From an uncultured Eubacterium sp. (lineage in GTDB: Bacteria > Bacillota > Clostridia > Lachnospirales > Lachnospiraceae): a stretch of DNA of 64,000 nt. This document shows, piece after piece, positions 9,183-17,636 of this stretch. Location of the stretch: positions 21,015-85,014 of the forward strand of contig NZ_CAKRAS010000003.1 of NCBI RefSeq assembly GCF_934295145.1. The letters are read 5' to 3'. The translations under genes were made by a program, and so were the position numbers. Position 1 is the stretch's first letter. The number at the start of each line of letters is the position of its first letter. The notes under the pieces are model-generated. The model did not search any database. It was not told the DNA's origin and was given only the letters and a program-made list of their open reading frames with translations.

Positions 9183-10424
9183 ATGAACACAGGAGATACC
9201 GCTTTTATGATGATCTGCTCGGCACTGGTATTTTTTATGACACCGGGTCTGGCGTTTTTTTATGGAGGACTGGTCCGCAGGAAAAATGTTGTAAACACAA
9301 TGATGGCATGTGTATCCATCATGGGGCTTGCAGTTGTAATGTGGGTTGCTTTTGGATATTCTCTTGCATTTGGCGGCAATCACGGAGGTATTATTGGAGA
9401 CTTCCGCTGGGCATTCTTACATGGTATTAGCATGTCAGAAGCGGGACCTTATGCAGACAGTATTCCGCATTTAGTTTACATTGCTTTTCAGATGATGTTT
9501 GCAATCATTACACCAGCTCTGATTACAGGATCTCTCGTAGGAAGAATGAGATTCAAAGCATTGTTTTTCTTCATTGCTTTATGGTCGGTTGTTGTATATT
9601 ATCCGTTGGCTCATATGGTATGGGGCGAAGGAGGTCTGTTGGCAGCCATTGGTTCCGTGGATTTTGCAGGTGGTAACGTCGTTCATATCAGTTCCGGTAT
9701 CACAGCTTTGACACTGGCTATTTTACTTGGCCGCAGAAAAGGTTATAATAAAGTGGCTTATCGGGTACATAACATTCCATTTGTTGTTCTTGGCGCATCT
9801 ATGCTGTGGTTTGGATGGTTCGGATTCAATGCAGGAAGTGCTTTAAAAGCAGACGGACTTGCTGCACATGCATTTATGACAAGTGCGATTTCCGCAGGTG
9901 TTGCATTGTTATCCTGGATGCTTCTGGATGTGATTATGGATAAAAAGCCAACACTGGTTGGTGCATCCACTGGTCTGGTTGTCGGTCTGGTAGCCATCAC
10001 ACCGGGGGCAGGTTTCGTGCCGATCTGGTCAGCATTTATCATTGGAGCACTCGTCAGCCCAATCTGCTTCTTTGGTGTCAAACTGATCAAACAGAAACTG
10101 AAAATCGATGATGCGCTGGATGCCTTCGGATGCCATGGTATCGGTGGTATCTGGGGTGGTATCGCAACCGGGTTATTCGGAAAAACTTCTATCAACAGCG
10201 CTGCACGCTGGGATGGATTAGTATTTGGCGATCTACATCTGTTTCTGGCACAGCTTGCAGGTATCGGTATTACCATTGCAATCGCAGTAGTCGGAACACT
10301 GGTTTGTATTGGAATCGTGCGTATCTTTACAAAGATCCGTGTGGATGACCGTGCCGAGACCATCGGTCTGGATCTGTCCGAACATGGTGAGAAAGCATAC
10401 CCGTCCTTCAACGGCTGGGATTAA
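9183..10424 (+). CDS. amt: Ammonium transporter, Amt family
   Basis: The 413-residue protein with about 11 membrane segments has Amt signatures: MTPGLAFFYGGLVRRKNVVNT near the N-terminus, VVYYPLAHMVWGEGG, FAGGNVVHISSGITALTLAI, WFGWFGFNAGS, and the late DDALDAFGCHGIGGIWGG carrying a pore histidine. It moves ammonium into the cell. The ATG at 9183 is chosen because AAGGAGG ends 9 bases before it; the longer reading frame would run through the leader hairpin. The PII gene glnK follows, the usual pairing in which PII blocks Amt when nitrogen is plentiful. Confidence 0.95.
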   Translation: MNTGDTAFMMICSALVFFMTPGLAFFYGGLVRRKNVVNTMMACVSIMGLAVVMWVAFGYSLAFGGNHGGIIGDFRWAFLHGISMSEAGPYADSIPHLVYIAFQMMFAIITPALITGSLVGRMRFKALFFFIALWSVVVYYPLAHMVWGEGGLLAAIGSVDFAGGNVVHISSGITALTLAILLGRRKGYNKVAYRVHNIPFVVLGASMLWFGWFGFNAGSALKADGLAAHAFMTSAISAGVALLSWMLLDVIMDKKPTLVGASTGLVVGLVAITPGAGFVPIWSAFIIGALVSPICFFGVKLIKQKLKIDDALDAFGCHGIGGIWGGIATGLFGKTSINSAARWDGLVFGDLHLFLAQLAGIGITIAIAVVGTLVCIGIVRIFTKIRVDDRAETIGLDLSEHGEKAYPSFNGWD

Positions 10425-10524
10425 TGCATATTGATGTGAAAATTGTTCGATGTCCTGAAATAATGATGTATTGAAAAATTTAAATTCATTTTGCTAATGC
10501 AGGATGAAGTGTAAGGAGATATCT

Positions 10525-10926
10525 ATGTTAATCAAAGTAGAAGCAATCATAAATGAAGAAAAATTCGAAGATGTCAAAGAAGCGTTAAATGCTATTCATG
10601 TCAATGGTATCACGGTGTCACAGGTCATGGGCTGCGGTACCCAGCGTGGATTAAAGCGTTATGTCCGTGGTTCCGAGGTAGAGATTAACCTGCTGCCGAA
10701 GATTAAACTGGAGATTGTGGTTTCTTCCGAAAAATGGGAAGAGAAGGTAATTGATACCATCCAGAAAACTGCTTATACCGGAAATGTCGGTGATGGAAAA
10801 ATTTTCAGCTATGAACTGCGTACAGCAACTAAAATCCGTACCAACGAAAAGAACGAACATGCCATCTGGGGGGATGAACAACGGCAGGAATATGCCCGTA
10901 ATCCGGAGGCAAAAGAAACACTTTAG
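10525..10926 (+). CDS. glnK: PII nitrogen regulatory protein
   Basis: This small trimeric signal protein of 133 residues binds ATP/ADP and 2-oxoglutarate and is expected to gate the neighbouring Amt channel. It has the PII fold signatures ITVSQVMGCGTQRG, LLPKIKLEIVV and TGNVGDGKIFSYELRTATKIRT. The T-loop reads LKRYVRGSEVEINLL: the positions of Tyr46 and Tyr51 of E. coli GlnB hold valine, so uridylylation at Tyr51 is not possible. AAGGAG (10513-10518) supports the ATG at 10525 over one at 10504. The C-terminal tail is about 20 residues longer than in E. coli. Confidence 0.93.
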   Translation: MLIKVEAIINEEKFEDVKEALNAIHVNGITVSQVMGCGTQRGLKRYVRGSEVEINLLPKIKLEIVVSSEKWEEKVIDTIQKTAYTGNVGDGKIFSYELRTATKIRTNEKNEHAIWGDEQRQEYARNPEAKETL

Positions 10927-10977
10927 TGTGTCAAAAAAATAACGTTAGTGTTAAATAATTAATTAATGGAAATCCTA

Positions 10978-11006
10978 TTGCATTTCCGAAAAATTGTCTG
11001 TATAAT
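10978..11006 (+). promoter_or_regulatory. Promoter-like sequence before truncated dehydrogenase
   Basis: TTGCAT (10978-10983) and TATAAT (11001-11006) are 17 bases apart, so the remnant gene downstream may still be transcribed. Confidence 0.5.
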
Positions 11007-11018
11007 AAGCGCAATTGC

Positions 11019-11771
11019 ATGATTGTTCTTAAAAAAATACAATCCGTTTCTGTACATATATCTCACGAAAACAGATTGTATTTGAAAAAAGAACAGGCTG
11101 ATAAGGCATATGAGGGGCTGATTTACGAACTTGATATGGCAAAAGCTATGGCTGATGCAGATCTTGTCATTGAGTCTCTTTCCGAGGATCCGAAAGCCAA
11201 AATTGAGTTTTATCAGGCAATGGCTCCATTACTTCCGGAGAAAACAGTGGTCGTAACTAATTCTTCCACAATGCTTCCAAGTACTTTTGCATCTTATACA
11301 GGCAGACCGGAAAAGTATCTGGCACTTCATTTTGCAAATGAAATATGGAAAAACAATACGGCTGAGATCATGGGACACCCGGGAACAGATCAGAAATACT
11401 ATGATGAAGTCGTTGCATTTGCAAAAGAAATCGGAATGATTCCGTTACAGCTGAAAAAAGAGCAGCCGGGATATATCTTGAATTCTCTGCTGGTTCCGTT
11501 CCTGAATGCCGGACAGGCCTTATATGCAAACGACGTAGCCGATCCGCAAACTATCGATCTGACCTGGATGCTTGGAACCGGAGCACCACTTGGACCGTTC
11601 CGTATTCTGGATATTGTCGGACTGGATACCGCTTACAATATCGTAATGATGAATCCTGAGGCAAAGAATCCAGAGACATTACCGGGCAAGATTGCCACTC
11701 GTCTGAAAGAATTTATTGATGCAGGTAAGAAAGGTGTTGCAACTGGAGAAGGATTCTATAAATATAATTAA
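11019..11771 (+). pseudogene. 3-hydroxyacyl-CoA dehydrogenase, N-terminally truncated
   Basis: From about residue 25 onward the 250-residue product matches 3-hydroxybutyryl-CoA dehydrogenase-like proteins: ADADLVIESLSEDP, VVVTNSSTMLPS, YLALHFANEIWKNNTAEIMG, KEQPGYILNSLLVPFLNA and the C-terminal GEGFYKYN. Family members usually start with a GxGxxG NAD-binding loop about 60-70 residues earlier; that segment is absent in every frame upstream. The first 24 residues come from an AT-rich inverted repeat (11035-11083), and there is no ribosome-binding site before 11019. I read it as a 5'-deleted remnant. The rest of the frame is undamaged, so the loss may be recent, or a shortened protein may still be made. 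Confidence 0.7.
11035..11083 (+). repeat. Imperfect inverted repeat at truncated gene start
   Basis: AATACAATCCGTTTCTGT is followed after about 13 bases by ACGAAAACAGATTGTATT, its near-complement. The stem of about 16 pairs lies exactly where the coding sequence of the dehydrogenase lost its N-terminus. Confidence 0.6.
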
Positions 11772-11781
11772 ATACATGTTC

Positions 11782-11816
11782 AAAAAGAATCTGTCCAGTT
11801 CGGGCAGATTCTTTTT
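11782..11816. terminator. Bidirectional intrinsic terminator
   Basis: AAAAAGAATCTGTCC (11782-11796) pairs with GGGCAGATTCTTTTT (11802-11816) around a 5-base loop. A-run and T-run flank the stem, so it can serve both the dehydrogenase remnant and the convergent rqcH gene. Confidence 0.9.
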
Positions 11817-11832
11817 AGTCAATAATTAAAAA

Positions 11833-13572
11833 TTATTCCGAAACCAGTTTCAGCCCCGTAATGTCCGGCTGAATAGTAAGAGAGTAGTTTGTATAGTAGA
11901 CTACAAATCCTGGTTTTGCTTTATTTGGTTTCTTTACATTCTTTTTCTGCAGATAATCAATTTCTACCTTTTCGTTGCCACGTCCCTTGGAATAAAAAGC
12001 AGCGAGTCGTCCGGCTTCTTCAAAGGTACGATCCGGCATTTCACCAGTTTTGGTTTTCACAAGTACATGGGAACCCGGCATTCCTTTTGCATGGAACCAC
12101 CAGTCGTTACCTTCAGCAAATTTGAACGTCAGCTCATCGTTCTGGAAGTTATTTTTGCCGACATAAATGTCAAATCCATCGCTGGAACGGTAGTGGTACG
12201 GTTTGCTCTTGCCCTGTGTCTTCTTTTTGGAATATTTGTGCTTAATATACCCGCTTTCCATCATCTCTTCCTTGATCTGCTGCAAGTCGGCTTCCGTCTC
12301 TGCAATATCCAGGGCAGTGGCGATGGAATCCAGATGATCGATCTCAAGCTGTGTATCCTCAATCAGATCCGTCAGTGCCTCATAAGTACGCTTCAGTTTT
12401 GCATACCGGTCAAAATATTTTTTTGCATTATCCAGTGGTGAGATTGTATCGTCCAGAGGAATATGGATTGTTTCATTTGTATAGTAATTTAACGCATCAA
12501 ATCCTTTGCAGCCTTCTTCCAGCTGATAGCCGTAAGTATGGATCAGTTCGCCGTATACTTTGTATTTTTCCCGTTTTTCTGTATCTTTTAACTGTTTTTT
12601 CTGCAGATCATATTTTTTGCGGTTTCGTTCTAACAGTGTATTGATCACATGACGCAGATCTGCAGATTTCTGACGCATCCGGGTGTAAAGACTGCGCTGC
12701 GCATAATAGTTTTCCAGTACCTCAGAGATAGAATCGTAAGGAACGATCGTATCGGAAGCATAGGAAGTCAGCGGGATTGCTGCATACTCAATTGGTTCAT
12801 CCTGATGCATAATGATGTTCGGGTAAAAACGACCTTCCCGGATATCTGACATGGCAGCCAGAAAAACTTCTGTCAGTTTCTGCTGCTCAGCTTCTGTCAG
12901 TGAAGCGCATGGAGCATCACCGTCCACATTTGCCCGATAGCAGAATTCATTGGCAGCTAGCGGACTGATGCCGGTATAGGATGTATAAATTGCTTTTGCG
13001 GCGCTGCATGGTTTCTGTAATGCGTGTGCTATAAAATGTTCCCCGGTTTCTTCCAGCGGGTTTATTTTGTCCTGCTGCGCCGGTATGAAATAGGTGCGTC
13101 CCGGAAGTACCTCACGAACAGAACTTACCTGTGCAGAAATGTGTTTGATACTGTCAAGGATCATGTCATTTTCATCACAGAAGATAATGTTGCTGTGTTT
13201 TCCCATCAGTTCAATGATCAGTTTTTTGTGCCTTAGATCACCCAGATCATCCAGATGCTCAATTTCAAACACGATAATACGCTCCATACCCGGCTGGGTA
13301 ATGGATATGATGCGTCCGTTTGCCACATGTTTTCGAAGCAGCATGCAGAAATTTGGTGCTGTCATCGGGCTGGGCTTATTTTTATCTGAAATATAAACCA
13401 GTGGCAGTGACGCACTGGCAGACAAAAGCAGACGTTTCTGACCGGAAGTTCCTTTTAAGGTGAGAAGTAATTCATCTTTTTCCGGCTGAGCAATTTTGCT
13501 CAAACGTGCATTTGTGAAATTTTCCTTTAATTCTTTTGCCAGACTGGCAACTACGATTCCATCAAGAGCCAT
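11833..13572 (-). CDS. rqcH: RqcH ribosome quality-control factor (NFACT family)
   Basis: The 579-residue protein has the NFACT architecture: an NFACT-N domain (starts MALDGIVVASLAKELKENF, with LRKHVANGRI), a helix-hairpin-helix and coiled-coil middle (about residues 290-430), and a C-terminal NFACT-R domain (SSDGFDIYVGKNNFQNDELT, DWWFHAKGMPGSHV). In Bacillus RqcH binds stalled 50S subunits and directs C-terminal alanine tailing of the nascent chain; older annotations call it fibronectin-binding protein. GGAGGAG precedes the ATG on the minus strand. It is divergent from the MATE gene across 276 bases. Confidence 0.93.
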   Translation of the reverse strand: MALDGIVVASLAKELKENFTNARLSKIAQPEKDELLLTLKGTSGQKRLLLSASASLPLVYISDKNKPSPMTAPNFCMLLRKHVANGRIISITQPGMERIIVFEIEHLDDLGDLRHKKLIIELMGKHSNIIFCDENDMILDSIKHISAQVSSVREVLPGRTYFIPAQQDKINPLEETGEHFIAHALQKPCSAAKAIYTSYTGISPLAANEFCYRANVDGDAPCASLTEAEQQKLTEVFLAAMSDIREGRFYPNIIMHQDEPIEYAAIPLTSYASDTIVPYDSISEVLENYYAQRSLYTRMRQKSADLRHVINTLLERNRKKYDLQKKQLKDTEKREKYKVYGELIHTYGYQLEEGCKGFDALNYYTNETIHIPLDDTISPLDNAKKYFDRYAKLKRTYEALTDLIEDTQLEIDHLDSIATALDIAETEADLQQIKEEMMESGYIKHKYSKKKTQGKSKPYHYRSSDGFDIYVGKNNFQNDELTFKFAEGNDWWFHAKGMPGSHVLVKTKTGEMPDRTFEEAGRLAAFYSKGRGNEKVEIDYLQKKNVKKPNKAKPGFVVYYTNYSLTIQPDITGLKLVSE

Positions 13573-13759
13573 AAAACTCCTCCTAACTAACTATCTGAAC
13601 CATATTTTTCCACACAACAATATTGTTACCTTGCCTTGTAATACTGCAAATTTCGTGAAAAAAATGCAATTCGCTAATGACAAAATGGTAGCATGATTTT
13701 CATAAAAAAGCAAATTTAAACTGGAAAAACCATAAATGCTGTGGTATTATATTGGATGT

Positions 13760-13787
13760 TTGACTACAGGAAACAAGAATATAGAAA
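13760..13787 (+). promoter_or_regulatory. Possible MATE gene promoter
   Basis: TTGACT (13760-13765) and TAGAAA (13782-13787) are separated by 16 bases, with AAAGGAG at 13834-13840 before the ATG. A weak match. The rest of the 276-base divergent region is AT-rich with no structure that I can support. Confidence 0.35.
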
Positions 13788-13848
13788 TTTTTAGTACTTT
13801 GTCACTGACGAAATAAGAGATAGAGAGAAAAGAAAGGAGTTTTTTACA

Positions 13849-15228
13849 ATGCAAACAGAAGAGAAGAATCCACTTGCCACACAAAAGGTAAGTTCTCTGA
13901 TTTTAAAATTTACCATTCCGGCCATTATCAGTATGATGGTAAGTTCTTTATATAATATTGTAGATCAGATTTTTATCGGTCAGGGTGTTGGTATGCTGGG
14001 TAATGCGGCAACGAATATTGCATTTCCGGTAAATATCATTTGTACGGCAGTGGCACTTTTGCTTGGAATCGGCAGTGCTTCCAATTTTAATCTGAAATCC
14101 GGCGCCGGACACACAGAAGAAGCGAAAAATTATGCCGGTAACGGTCTTACCATGCTTGTGGTATGTGGCGTGATCATCACCGCTGTTACATTATTGTTTT
14201 TAACTCCATTGATGCATATTTTCGGAGCAACCGAAGAGGTGCTGTCGTATGCCATTGATTACACGGGCATCACAGCCATCGGTGTACCATTCCTGACACT
14301 GACCACCGGTGGATGCCATCTGGTGCGTGCGGACAGAAGCCCTTCTTTTTCCATGGCCTGTATGCTGACAGGTGCGATCATCAACACGATCCTGGATCCG
14401 TTATTTATTTTTGCCTTCCACTGGGGGATTAAAGGTGCTGCCTGGGCGACCGTTCTGGGACAGGTTGTTTCCGGTGTTATGATCCTGGTGTATTTCTGGA
14501 AATTTTCCAAAATGAAACTGACCCGTCAGCAGCTGATTCCAAAAGGAAAATACCTGGGTGAGATCACAGCTCTTGGACTTGCTTCCGGAATCAATCAGGT
14601 GGCCATGGCAATCATTCAGATCACGATGAACAATATCCTGCGGAAATACGGAGCCATTTCTGATTACGGTGCGGATATTCCAATTGCCTGTGCGGGAATT
14701 ATTTCCAAGGTAAATATGATCTTCATGTCCATCGGAATTGGTATTTCACAGGGCTGTCAGCCAATTTTTGGATTTAACTACGGAGCGGAAAAATTTGAGC
14801 GTGTACGGGAAACCTACAAAAAAGCGGCTGTTGCAGCTGTTATTGCCGGTATTGTGTTTTTTGCCTGCTTCCAGTTGTTCCCACGCCAGATCATTTCCCT
14901 GTTCGGTGGTGGAAGCGAAGCATATTTCCGGTTTGCGGAACGGTATTTCCGTATTTTTATGTTTATGACATTCATCAATGGTATCCAGCCGATGTCCTCC
15001 GGATTTTTTACATCTATCGGAAAGGCGAAACTTGGTATGATCGTGTCTCTGACCCGCCAGATCATGTTTTTATTGCCACTGATCCTGATCCTTCCTGTAT
15101 TTATGGGAATCGATGGTGTCATGTATGCGGGACCGATTGCAGATCTGGCCGCAGCGGTTATTACCATATGGTATGTGTATCTTCAGTTCAAAGATATGCG
15201 CCAGAAAGAAGCTAGACTGAAACAATAA
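13849..15228 (+). CDS. MATE family efflux transporter
   Basis: The 459-residue membrane protein with about 12 helices has two MatE halves. It begins PLATQKVSSLILKFTIPAIISMMVSSLYNIVDQIFIGQGVG, the typical start of MATE exporters in Firmicutes; GINQVAMAIIQITMNNIL opens the second half. Such proteins export cationic drugs or metabolites in exchange for Na+ or H+. The substrate cannot be told from sequence. AAAGGAG lies 8 bases before the ATG. It appears monocistronic. Confidence 0.92.
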   Translation: MQTEEKNPLATQKVSSLILKFTIPAIISMMVSSLYNIVDQIFIGQGVGMLGNAATNIAFPVNIICTAVALLLGIGSASNFNLKSGAGHTEEAKNYAGNGLTMLVVCGVIITAVTLLFLTPLMHIFGATEEVLSYAIDYTGITAIGVPFLTLTTGGCHLVRADRSPSFSMACMLTGAIINTILDPLFIFAFHWGIKGAAWATVLGQVVSGVMILVYFWKFSKMKLTRQQLIPKGKYLGEITALGLASGINQVAMAIIQITMNNILRKYGAISDYGADIPIACAGIISKVNMIFMSIGIGISQGCQPIFGFNYGAEKFERVRETYKKAAVAAVIAGIVFFACFQLFPRQIISLFGGGSEAYFRFAERYFRIFMFMTFINGIQPMSSGFFTSIGKAKLGMIVSLTRQIMFLLPLILILPVFMGIDGVMYAGPIADLAAAVITIWYVYLQFKDMRQKEARLKQ

Positions 15229-15246
15229 ATTAGAACGCAGAAATAT

Positions 15247-15310
15247 TTGACTTCCGTAAAAAAACATTTTATAATAAATTGATTATGCAGGGCAGAAGGC
15301 TTCTGCATAA
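15247..15310 (+). promoter_or_regulatory. Promoter and 5' hairpin of the yicC-remA-gmk-rpoZ operon
   Basis: TTGACT (15247-15252) and TATAAT (15270-15275) are 17 bases apart. The transcript would begin with a stem-loop formed by TTATGCAG (15283-15290) and CTGCATAA (15303-15310), which may protect its 5' end. Confidence 0.7.
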
Positions 15311-15341
15311 ACAGAATTCGAGATAAAGCAGGTGCAGACAC

Positions 15342-16220
15342 ATGATAAAAAGTATGACAGGATTTGGCCGCTGCGAACTTTCTAATGATAAGAGAAAGAT
15401 CACGGTTGAGTTAAAATCCGTAAACCACAGATACCTCGATATAAATATCCGTATGCCGAAGAAGTTGAATTTCTTTGAAGCTGCTATCCGCAGTCTGCTG
15501 AAAGAATATATGCAGCGCGGAAAAGTAGATGTGTTTATCAGCTACGAAGATTTTTCCGAGCAGACCATGGCGGTTAAGTACAATGCCGCAATTGCCCGAG
15601 AGTATCTTGGCTATCTGCAGCAAATGGCAGATGAATTGAACCTGGAAAATGATATCAGAGTCAGCACATTATCCAGATATCCGGAAGTATTGACCATGGA
15701 AGAGCAGACACCGGATGAGGAGGAACTCTGGTCACAGTTAGAGCAGACAATCCGTAATGCCTGTACACAGTTTGCCCAAACCCGTGCTGTGGAAGGTGCG
15801 CATCTGAAACAGGATCTGGTAGAAAAACTGCATCACATGAAGTTAAATGTCGATAAGGTGGAGGAACGTGCACCGCAGATCGTGAGGGAGTACCGTACAA
15901 AACTGGAAGAAAAAGTACAGGAACTGCTTGGTGATACCCAGATTGATGAGGCGAGACTGTCCACAGAGATTATTCTGTTTGCTGATAAAATCTGTACAGA
16001 TGAGGAAACCGTTCGCCTGAAAAGCCATATCACATCCATGTTAAATGCACTGGATGGAAATGAGGGCATCGGACGTAAGCTGGATTTCATCGCGCAGGAA
16101 ATGAACCGTGAAGCCAACACGATCCTGTCCAAATCAAATGATCTGGAGACTTCAGGCATTGCAATTGAGTTAAAAACAGAGATTGAGAAAGTGCGGGAAC
16201 AGATTCAGAACATTGAATAA
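15342..16220 (+). CDS. YicC/YloC family endoribonuclease
   Basis: The 292-residue protein has the family N-terminus MIKSMTGFGRCE, SVNHRYLDINIRMP, and the C-terminal DUF1732 region (GRKLDFIAQEMNREANTILSKS and IELKTEIEKVREQIQNIE). E. coli YicC is an RNase implicated in small-RNA turnover. It is the first gene of a conserved Firmicute cluster with remA, gmk and rpoZ; remA starts 12 bases downstream. Confidence 0.94.
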   Translation: MIKSMTGFGRCELSNDKRKITVELKSVNHRYLDINIRMPKKLNFFEAAIRSLLKEYMQRGKVDVFISYEDFSEQTMAVKYNAAIAREYLGYLQQMADELNLENDIRVSTLSRYPEVLTMEEQTPDEEELWSQLEQTIRNACTQFAQTRAVEGAHLKQDLVEKLHHMKLNVDKVEERAPQIVREYRTKLEEKVQELLGDTQIDEARLSTEIILFADKICTDEETVRLKSHITSMLNALDGNEGIGRKLDFIAQEMNREANTILSKSNDLETSGIAIELKTEIEKVREQIQNIE

Positions 16221-16231
16221 AAGGAGTAGAT

Positions 16232-16492
16232 ATGGCAGGATTGATCAATATCGGTTTTGGAAATGTGGTAAACACAGATAAAATCGTAACTATCATTAAT
16301 CCGGACTCTGCACCGGCCAAACGAATCGTTCAGAAAGCCAAAGAATCCGAGCGGATCGTGGATGCCACGCAGGGCAGAAGAACAAAAAGCATTATTCTGA
16401 CCGACAGTGAACATGTGATATTGTCTGCACTTCAGCCGGATACACTGGCTGGCAGATTTCAAAATACACAAGAGCATAAAGAAATGCTGTAA
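16232..16492 (+). CDS. remA: RemA extracellular-matrix regulator (DUF370)
   Basis: The 86-residue protein matches RemA (LINIGFGNVVNTDKIVTIINPDSAPAKR, then GRRTKSIILTDSEHVILSAL). In Bacillus subtilis RemA is a ring-forming DNA-binding protein that activates biofilm matrix and osmoprotection operons. AAAAGGAG lies just before the ATG. It sits between yicC and gmk as in many Firmicutes; target genes here are unknown. Confidence 0.93.
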   Translation: MAGLINIGFGNVVNTDKIVTIINPDSAPAKRIVQKAKESERIVDATQGRRTKSIILTDSEHVILSALQPDTLAGRFQNTQEHKEML

Positions 16493-16507
16493 AGAGGAGA
16501 TTGAGTC

Positions 16508-17149
16508 ATGGCAGATTCAGGATTTTTAATTGTAATATCAGGATTTTCGGGTTCTGGAAAAGGAACAATCATGAAAGAGCTAATCGCGCGTTATCCGGAT
16601 GAATACGCGTTATCCATCTCAGCCACCACCCGCGGACCGCGTGAGGGAGAGCAAAATGGAAGAGAATATTTTTTCAAAACAAAAGAAGAATTTCTTACTA
16701 TGATTGAGAATGGTCAGCTTCTGGAACATGCGCAGTATGTGGAAAACTACTATGGTACACCGAAAGCTTATGTGGAGGAACAGCTGCAAGCCAACAAAAA
16801 CGTAATTCTTGAGATTGAAATTCAGGGTGCGTTAAAGATCAAAGAGCAGTTCCCGCAGACTTTGCTACTGTTTGTTACACCTCCTTCCGCACAGATCTTA
16901 AAAGACCGTCTGACCGGACGTGGTACGGAGACAGAAGAAGTCATTAATTCCAGACTTTCCAGAGCCATTGAGGAAGCGGACGGCTGTGAAGTATATGATT
17001 ATCTGGTCATCAACGATGAACTGGATGAGGCAGTAGAACATGTACACCAGATTATTCGGAGTGAGCATCAGCGTATGCAGCATAACCTGAATACCATTGA
17101 GACAATAAAAAATGATTTAAAACAATTTGTGAAAGGAGATTTATCATGA
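16508..17149 (+). CDS. gmk: Guanylate kinase
   Basis: It phosphorylates GMP to GDP with ATP. The 213-residue protein shows the P-loop GFSGSGKGTI (residues 13-22), the GMP-binding ISATTRGPREGEQNGREYFF, and the lid YYGTPKAYVEE. It overlaps rpoZ by 4 bases, consistent with coupled translation. Confidence 0.97.
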   Translation: MADSGFLIVISGFSGSGKGTIMKELIARYPDEYALSISATTRGPREGEQNGREYFFKTKEEFLTMIENGQLLEHAQYVENYYGTPKAYVEEQLQANKNVILEIEIQGALKIKEQFPQTLLLFVTPPSAQILKDRLTGRGTETEEVINSRLSRAIEEADGCEVYDYLVINDELDEAVEHVHQIIRSEHQRMQHNLNTIETIKNDLKQFVKGDLS

Positions 17150-17406
17150 TACATCCATCTTATAATGAATTAATGAAAGTCGTAAATAATAACGCCGAGT
17201 ATGGTGAGGAGCCGGTTGTAAACAGCCGTTACTCCATCGTCATTGCATCTGCAAAACGTGCCCGTCAGATTATCGGCGGAGCTGAGCCGACTGTTCCAAA
17301 CGCAGCAGGCAAGAAACCGTTATCTATCGCAGTAGAGGAGTTATACACAGGAAATGTAAAAATCCTCGGTGAAGATGATGATGTAAAAGAAGAGGGTGAC
17401 CGCTAG
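17146..17406 (+). CDS. rpoZ: RNA polymerase omega subunit
   Basis: The 86-residue omega subunit stabilises the beta' subunit. It starts MIHPSYNELM and contains the core SRYSIVIASAKRARQII, followed by KKPLSIAVEELYTGNV. The ATG overlaps the gmk stop (ATGA), and AAAGGAG lies within the gmk 3' end. It is the last gene of the operon, with a terminator after it. Confidence 0.96.
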   Translation: MIHPSYNELMKVVNNNAEYGEEPVVNSRYSIVIASAKRARQIIGGAEPTVPNAAGKKPLSIAVEELYTGNVKILGEDDDVKEEGDR

Positions 17407-17425
17407 GGAAGCCCCCTTGATTCAC

Positions 17426-17458
17426 ATGCTGCCTTCCAAAAGGCAGCATTGTTGTTTG
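17426..17458 (+). terminator. Intrinsic terminator after rpoZ
   Basis: ATGCTGCCTT (17426-17435) and AAGGCAGCAT (17440-17449) form a perfect 10-bp stem with a CCAA loop, followed by the T-rich TTGTTGTTTG. Confidence 0.85.
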
Positions 17459-17469
17459 TATGATAATTT

Positions 17470-17612
17470 GTAACTATTCAGAGTCAAGCAGATTTACAGA
17501 AAAAAATGCGAGTTATGCTTGTATAAACGAGCACTTTTTCTTGTAAATCTATTTGGCGAGAAGCCACATCGAGATGAAGCGTAGCGAAATCGAGATTGCT
17601 CTGAATAGTTAC
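17470..17612. repeat. 143-bp palindromic repeat-like element
   Basis: The ends are a perfect 14-bp inverted repeat (GTAACTATTCAGAG at 17470-17483, CTCTGAATAGTTAC at 17599-17612). Inside is a second imperfect 20-bp arm pair (17490-17509 with 17531-17550; cores AGATTTACA and TGTAAATCT). The flanks GATAATTT and GATATTTT are similar and could be a target duplication. There is no coding capacity. A MITE-like element or a structured RNA are the main options. Confidence 0.65.
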
Positions 17613-17636
17613 GATATTTTTTAATGGAGGAACCAA

